NCBI GenBank assembly: GCA_014729375.1
Contig: WJKA01000503.1
Location: 1-6,526, forward strand
Length of the DNA: 6,526 nt
Reading direction: 5' to 3'
Source of the DNA: Chitinivibrionales bacterium
Lineage (GTDB): Bacteria > Fibrobacterota > Chitinivibrionia > Chitinivibrionales > WJKA01
The notes under the pieces were generated by a model. That model was not told where the DNA came from, did not search any database, and saw only the letters and a program-made list of their open reading frames with translations. Made by a program: the position numbers and the translations under genes. This document shows, one piece after another, positions 4,429-6,526 of this stretch. Every line of letters starts with the position of its first letter. Positions within the stretch are counted from its first letter, which is position 1.

Positions 4429-6526
4429 CCGAACCTCCACTGATCATCCGTGCGCTGGAACGGGTAAGCATAATAAAACTGAAGGATAAGCGCGCCGAGC
4501 AGATTCAGCCGCGTGCTGACGCCTGCGCTTGCCACCGGAATTCGTTCGCGTGATGGCGCCGTATACTCAGGTTCGGGATACTCTGTTGAGGTCCATGCCA
4601 CACCGCCGTCGGCAAACGCAGCAAGGTCCAGGGGCAGGTATTTGAAATTAATCAGACTGTAGCCTTCAATACCGAGCAGGGGAATACGCAATTCGAGATT
4701 TCCTACTGCTATGCGCGATCCGAACAGGCGGTCGAGCTCTGCACACCCGACCCGGCCGCCGCTGCTTTCGCAATCGTCAATGTCAAACGACCAGGGTTCA
4801 TACCCGCGCACAAGCGATGGATAGCCGAGGTGAAGCGGTGACAGCCGGTTACTCTCTCCATCACTGAAATAGCGCCCGAAATGGAATGCGCGAAGTGCAA
4901 CCGTGAGCGGGCGCCGGTGAAAATAATGACGATAATCAACGAGAAAGGAAAGATAGTTCAGCGAACCCGCGGTCGGTTCGATCTCGATCCTGTACCGGTG
5001 TCCTTTAATCGGCGAGGTATATCCGAAAACGGAAAAATCACCGACAAAAGCAGCGGATGAGCGTACAAGGTTCAAGGCTTCGGACACAGGAGGTGACTCA
5101 TCAAATGAATCTATAATTTCATCACCCTTCACAAGGTGCGTAATCCCGTCCGCCCGCGCCCATATATATGTATAGCCGCCTGAAAGCTCGAACCGGCGAT
5201 TGATATCAAGAGGCAATTCGAGCGTGCCGAACAGCCTGTCGGTAAAGGTCCTGCGCTCTGCAACATTTACCCGCTCGATGCCGGTTTTCTGGCTGTCGAT
5301 TATCATGGAGTCCGGTTCGCTTCGTACCTGCATGTCACGATAGGGGATATGCGCAACACCCGTAAGCCAGTTCAACCTTCCGGCCCGGTTTTGATAAACC
5401 ACCTGCCCTGCAGCATCGGCAAAAGATCCGTTTATCTGCGCCATGACTCCGAGAATATGCCGCCCGAGCGCATCACTGAATAAAAGATGCGCACCCGCCC
5501 CGACGCCGCCACCGAAACGGTCTGCGGTGGCGCCGGCCGAGATCCGGCCGACAGATAGAAATGATAAATCCGCATCATAATTCTCTATTGGAAAGGAGGT
5601 GGCGGTGGATTCTGCAAGAAATCGCGCTGCAAAAAAACGCTCGACAATCCCGGGCTTTTCAGGATGACGGGGTGGAAGCTTTATCGTTTCCGCAACTGGT
5701 AGCAGCATGTCAAGCTTTACCGGCTCCTCTTCGATACGGCTTGACGGCAACGTGTATATATTGTATTCCCTGTTTTCAAAAACCGTAAAAACCAGCCGGT
5801 TGTTGGGTCCGGCAACACTGAGCGCGGGGGATAATCCTGTCATACCGGTAACGCCTGTAGCAATACGGGTTATCCGGTAAAAGGAATCCTTTGCCGGCGA
5901 ATATCTGAATATATCACTGAAACCGTCGGGGTCGGCAACAAAAAAAATACTCGAACCGTCCCCGGAAAAATGGGGACTGATATGTTTGGTTCCTTCCCCG
6001 AAGCCGCAAACGGATAGCTCCATGCTGTCAAGGTTTAGGATGCCGAGCTGGGGGCGGCTGAACCGGAGAGAATCAAAATTTGTTGCCGGATGATTATCGG
6101 TGGCAAATACGATTGAGTTACCGTCCGGAGACCAGGCCGGCTGAAGTTCGCAATATCTGTCGCTGGTTAATTTTTCCAGACTGCCGGTTGTGAAATTGTA
6201 AATAAAAAGATCGGAAATCCCGCCACTCGTTCCGGTAATTGCAAGCCGGTCGCCGTCCGGAGACCAGGCAAGGCCGGTAATCGATTCGATCTCCTCAAAC
6301 CGGTACGTGCCGGCATGGTCGAGTGATTCAATATCGATAACTCTGACCGAGTTATCCCCTTTTTTAAAAACGATAAAAGCAAAACGATCCCCTTCAGGCG
6401 ACCAGGCTCCAGCACCGCTTGTAAAGCGAAGCGCGTCAAAATGCGCATTGGTCCGGGTACGCACCAGCTTTTTGATAACCTTTCCTGTTTCAAGATCGGC
6501 AAGATACAGCGAAAGCGTAAAGATGT
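4404..6526 (-). CDS. Propeller-barrel outer-membrane protein (TolB/WD40-like repeats + Omp85/BamA-like barrel), C-terminal part
   Basis: The frame is open to the right edge. Residues before the GTG at 6464 (SLYLADLETGKVIKKL) continue the propeller pattern, so that GTG is internal and the gene starts outside the window; 706 residues are visible. The N-terminal part has repeated PD40/TolB-type blades with the signature [A/H][W/F]SxDG: AWSPEG at 40-45, AWSPDG at 86-91 and 130-135, HFSGDG at 185-190, and a degenerate one near 231. From about 295 it becomes an alternating beta-strand barrel rich in Gly and aromatic residues, containing VRGY (572-575), the counterpart of the Omp85 L6 VRGF/Y motif. 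Then come two cysteines (585, 594), the strand SRIAVGNLELRIPL (603-616), FADGGVAW, and a C-terminal aromatic (APGW) as expected for BAM-assembled proteins. From memory of similar proteins, the unseen N-terminus should hold a signal peptide and a zinc-metallopeptidase-like domain. Substrate and role are unknown; outer-membrane location is inferred. It converges on the plus-strand genes with a 48-nt gap to the small ORF. Confidence 0.85.
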   Translation of the reverse strand, partial: IFTLSLYLADLETGKVIKKLVRTRTNAHFDALRFTSGAGAWSPEGDRFAFIVFKKGDNSVRVIDIESLDHAGTYRFEEIESITGLAWSPDGDRLAITGTSGGISDLFIYNFTTGSLEKLTSDRYCELQPAWSPDGNSIVFATDNHPATNFDSLRFSRPQLGILNLDSMELSVCGFGEGTKHISPHFSGDGSSIFFVADPDGFSDIFRYSPAKDSFYRITRIATGVTGMTGLSPALSVAGPNNRLVFTVFENREYNIYTLPSSRIEEEPVKLDMLLPVAETIKLPPRHPEKPGIVERFFAARFLAESTATSFPIENYDADLSFLSVGRISAGATADRFGGGVGAGAHLLFSDALGRHILGVMAQINGSFADAAGQVVYQNRAGRLNWLTGVAHIPYRDMQVRSEPDSMIIDSQKTGIERVNVAERRTFTDRLFGTLELPLDINRRFELSGGYTYIWARADGITHLVKGDEIIDSFDESPPVSEALNLVRSSAAFVGDFSVFGYTSPIKGHRYRIEIEPTAGSLNYLSFLVDYRHYFHRRPLTVALRAFHFGRYFSDGESNRLSPLHLGYPSLVRGYEPWSFDIDDCESSGGRVGCAELDRLFGSRIAVGNLELRIPLLGIEGYSLINFKYLPLDLAAFADGGVAWTSTEYPEPEYTAPSRERIPVASAGVSTRLNLLGALILQFYYAYPFQRTDDQWRFGWWLAPGW

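Noticed and set aside
4709..4939. 76-residue minus-strand ORF inside the barrel gene
   Set aside because: It is a frame-shadow of the barrel coding sequence, which has strong motif support in its own frame.
6462..6464. GTG at 6464 (minus) as the start of the outer-membrane protein
   Set aside because: Upstream in-frame residues continue a propeller strand (LYLADLETGKVIKKL) and no ribosome binding site precedes it; the gene continues past the window.

Overview
The window looks like a chromosomal segment of a Gram-negative bacterium of moderate GC content. The evidence is an outer-membrane beta-barrel gene on the minus strand together with bacterial-type DNA repair genes and a dnaK relic. The propeller-plus-barrel architecture of the outer-membrane protein is one I associate with lineages such as Gemmatimonadetes, Acidobacteria and FCB-group bacteria, but I cannot assign a phylum from sequence alone.

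Layout. (1) Positions 1-1413 (+) hold the C-terminal 470 residues of a PolX-family DNA polymerase with a PHP exonuclease domain; its N-terminus lies upstream of the window. (2) Positions 1423-3471 (+) hold a complete NAD+-dependent DNA ligase, ligA, whose Shine-Dalgarno sequence overlaps the polX stop codon. The two form a compact gap-filling and nick-sealing cassette. (3) From 3510 to about 4003 (+) the reading frame is unmistakably the C-terminal quarter of DnaK (end of the substrate-binding beta domain, helical lid and acidic tail), with no ATPase domain. Homology begins abruptly 38 nt after the ligA stop, so this is a rearrangement breakpoint, a gene relic or an assembly join. The expected DnaK stop is missing, and the frame runs on into (4) a small ORF at 4041-4355 (+), which has its own ribosome binding site and encodes a 104-residue protein with one N-terminal membrane segment. 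(5) Positions 4404-6526 (-) hold the C-terminal 706 residues of a large outer-membrane protein, with TolB/WD40-like propeller repeats followed by an Omp85-like barrel. It converges on the plus-strand genes and continues past the right edge.

No tRNA, rRNA, CRISPR array, IS element or integrase was seen, and there is no gene-free stretch above 300 bases. The most unusual part is 3472-4355: the headless dnaK fragment joined in frame to a membrane-anchored small protein directly behind ligA. I see no convincing new multi-gene system. The chimeric dnaK region and the propeller-barrel protein deserve the closest look.
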